Below are positions 63,715-64,000 of a stretch of DNA of 64,000 nucleotides, one piece after another. The notes under the pieces were generated by a model that was given only the letters and a program-made list of their open reading frames with translations, was not told the DNA's origin and searched no databases. The DNA is taken from NCBI RefSeq assembly GCF_032595355.1, contig NZ_JASMWN010000007.1, positions 1 through 64,000 on the forward strand. The letters run 5' to 3'. Each line of letters opens with the position of its first letter. The first letter of the stretch is position 1. The position numbers were made by a program, and so were the translations under genes. The DNA is from Sedimentitalea todarodis. Lineage in GTDB: Bacteria; Pseudomonadota; Alphaproteobacteria; Rhodobacterales; Rhodobacteraceae.

Positions 63715-64000
63715 ATGGATGATGGCGATCTGATCGATGGCGTTGCGTCGGGTGACAAACACGCCATGCGCGCGCTCTACATACGCTATCACGAAGCTCT
63801 CTATGCCTTTGCAATATCGCGCTGCGGCAATGCTGAGCTGGCCTCTGATTGCGTACACGACACAATGCTCGATGTGTGGCGGACCGCGTCTCGGTTTTCC
63901 GGGAAATCGACTGTGAAAACCTGGCTCTTTTCGATTGCGCGCAATAAGCTGGTTGATGCACTGCGCAAACGCGGCAAACTGACATTCGTGGACGTGGTTC
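63715..64000 (+). CDS. ECF-type RNA polymerase sigma factor, 3'-truncated by window
   Basis: The first 95 residues of a sigma-70 family protein. Region 2 is recognisable: MRALYIRYHEALYAFAISRC, then DCVHDTMLDVWRTASRFSGK (the -10-melting helix region) and VKTWLFSIARNKLVDALRKR. The start ATG at 63715 follows AAAGAGACAACG. Region 4 lies beyond the window. The likely role is an extracytoplasmic-function sigma factor; its anti-sigma partner would be expected just downstream, outside the window. Confidence 0.85.
   Translation, partial: MDDGDLIDGVASGDKHAMRALYIRYHEALYAFAISRCGNAELASDCVHDTMLDVWRTASRFSGKSTVKTWLFSIARNKLVDALRKRGKLTFVDVV

Noticed and set aside
1..64000. CRISPR arrays, tRNA and rRNA genes
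   Set aside because: No spaced direct repeats, cloverleaf-like sequences or rRNA stretches were noticed on either strand; short RNAs cannot be ruled out by eye.

Overview
The window reads as a chromosomal or large-plasmid segment of a marine alphaproteobacterium, most likely a Rhodobacterales (Roseobacter-group) species. The reasons are moderately high GC, two TRAP transporter sets, a TctCBA set, a Hint-domain protein of the type common in that order, a hexameric tyrosine-coordinated haem protein, and an organosulfonate (Xsc/Pta/SoeABC) cluster. This assignment is inferred from gene content only.

Layout. 1-1020: tail of an IS3-type transposase abutting a 5'-truncated IS1182-type transposase. 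1235-5593 (minus): two TPR proteins, one carrying a DXD glycosyltransferase domain, then a Hint-domain protein. 5920-6400: decayed IS6-type transposase. 6601-11239 (plus): five-gene operon (methyltransferase, GT2, methyltransferase, GtrA, multi-membrane protein) resembling a lipid-linked glycan modification (Gtr) locus. 11347-13464 (minus): large membrane protein with an alpha/beta-hydrolase motif. 13768-20290 (minus): peptide/opine-type ABC importer ending in a DAO-type flavin oxidoreductase, with a divergent SDR and a VOC protein (20481-22103).

22219-37332 is the most interesting part. A minus-strand TRAP-IclR operon and a plus-strand GMC dehydrogenase-xsc-pta-soeA-soeB-soeC-sulP operon diverge from 26400-26517. 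The set matches the known isethionate route: uptake, oxidation to sulfoacetaldehyde, Xsc to acetyl phosphate plus sulfite, Pta to acetyl-CoA, sulfite oxidation by SoeABC, and sulfate export. The import and carbon-recovery genes are intact. soeA carries four lesions (two nonsense, two frameshifts), soeB one nonsense codon, and the sulP permease one frameshift. The sulfite/sulfate disposal half is therefore decayed.

37569-44313: HutD-like protein, Rrf2/NsrR-like regulator divergent from a small membrane protein, a tyrosine-coordinated haem protein and a DUF6522-like protein, then a rhodanese-ChrB/ChrA chromate pair, and a MocR-type regulator divergent from a pyridoxamine-oxidase-like flavoprotein. 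44374-51668 (minus): tightly coupled seven-gene catabolic operon (DAO oxidoreductase, TRAP M-P-Q, M81 MlrC-like peptidase, alpha/beta hydrolase, ornithine cyclodeaminase-like enzyme), divergent from an XRE-cupin regulator across a paired inverted operator. 52771-56310: MarR regulator preceded by a 25-bp palindrome, then TctC-TctB-TctA. 56518-61817: four overlapping genes (two unrecognised membrane/extracytoplasmic proteins plus an ABC ATPase and ABC-2 permease), the best candidate for an undescribed system. 61900-62210: IS91-type remnant. 62311-63129: DUF2189-like membrane protein. 63715-end: partial ECF sigma factor.
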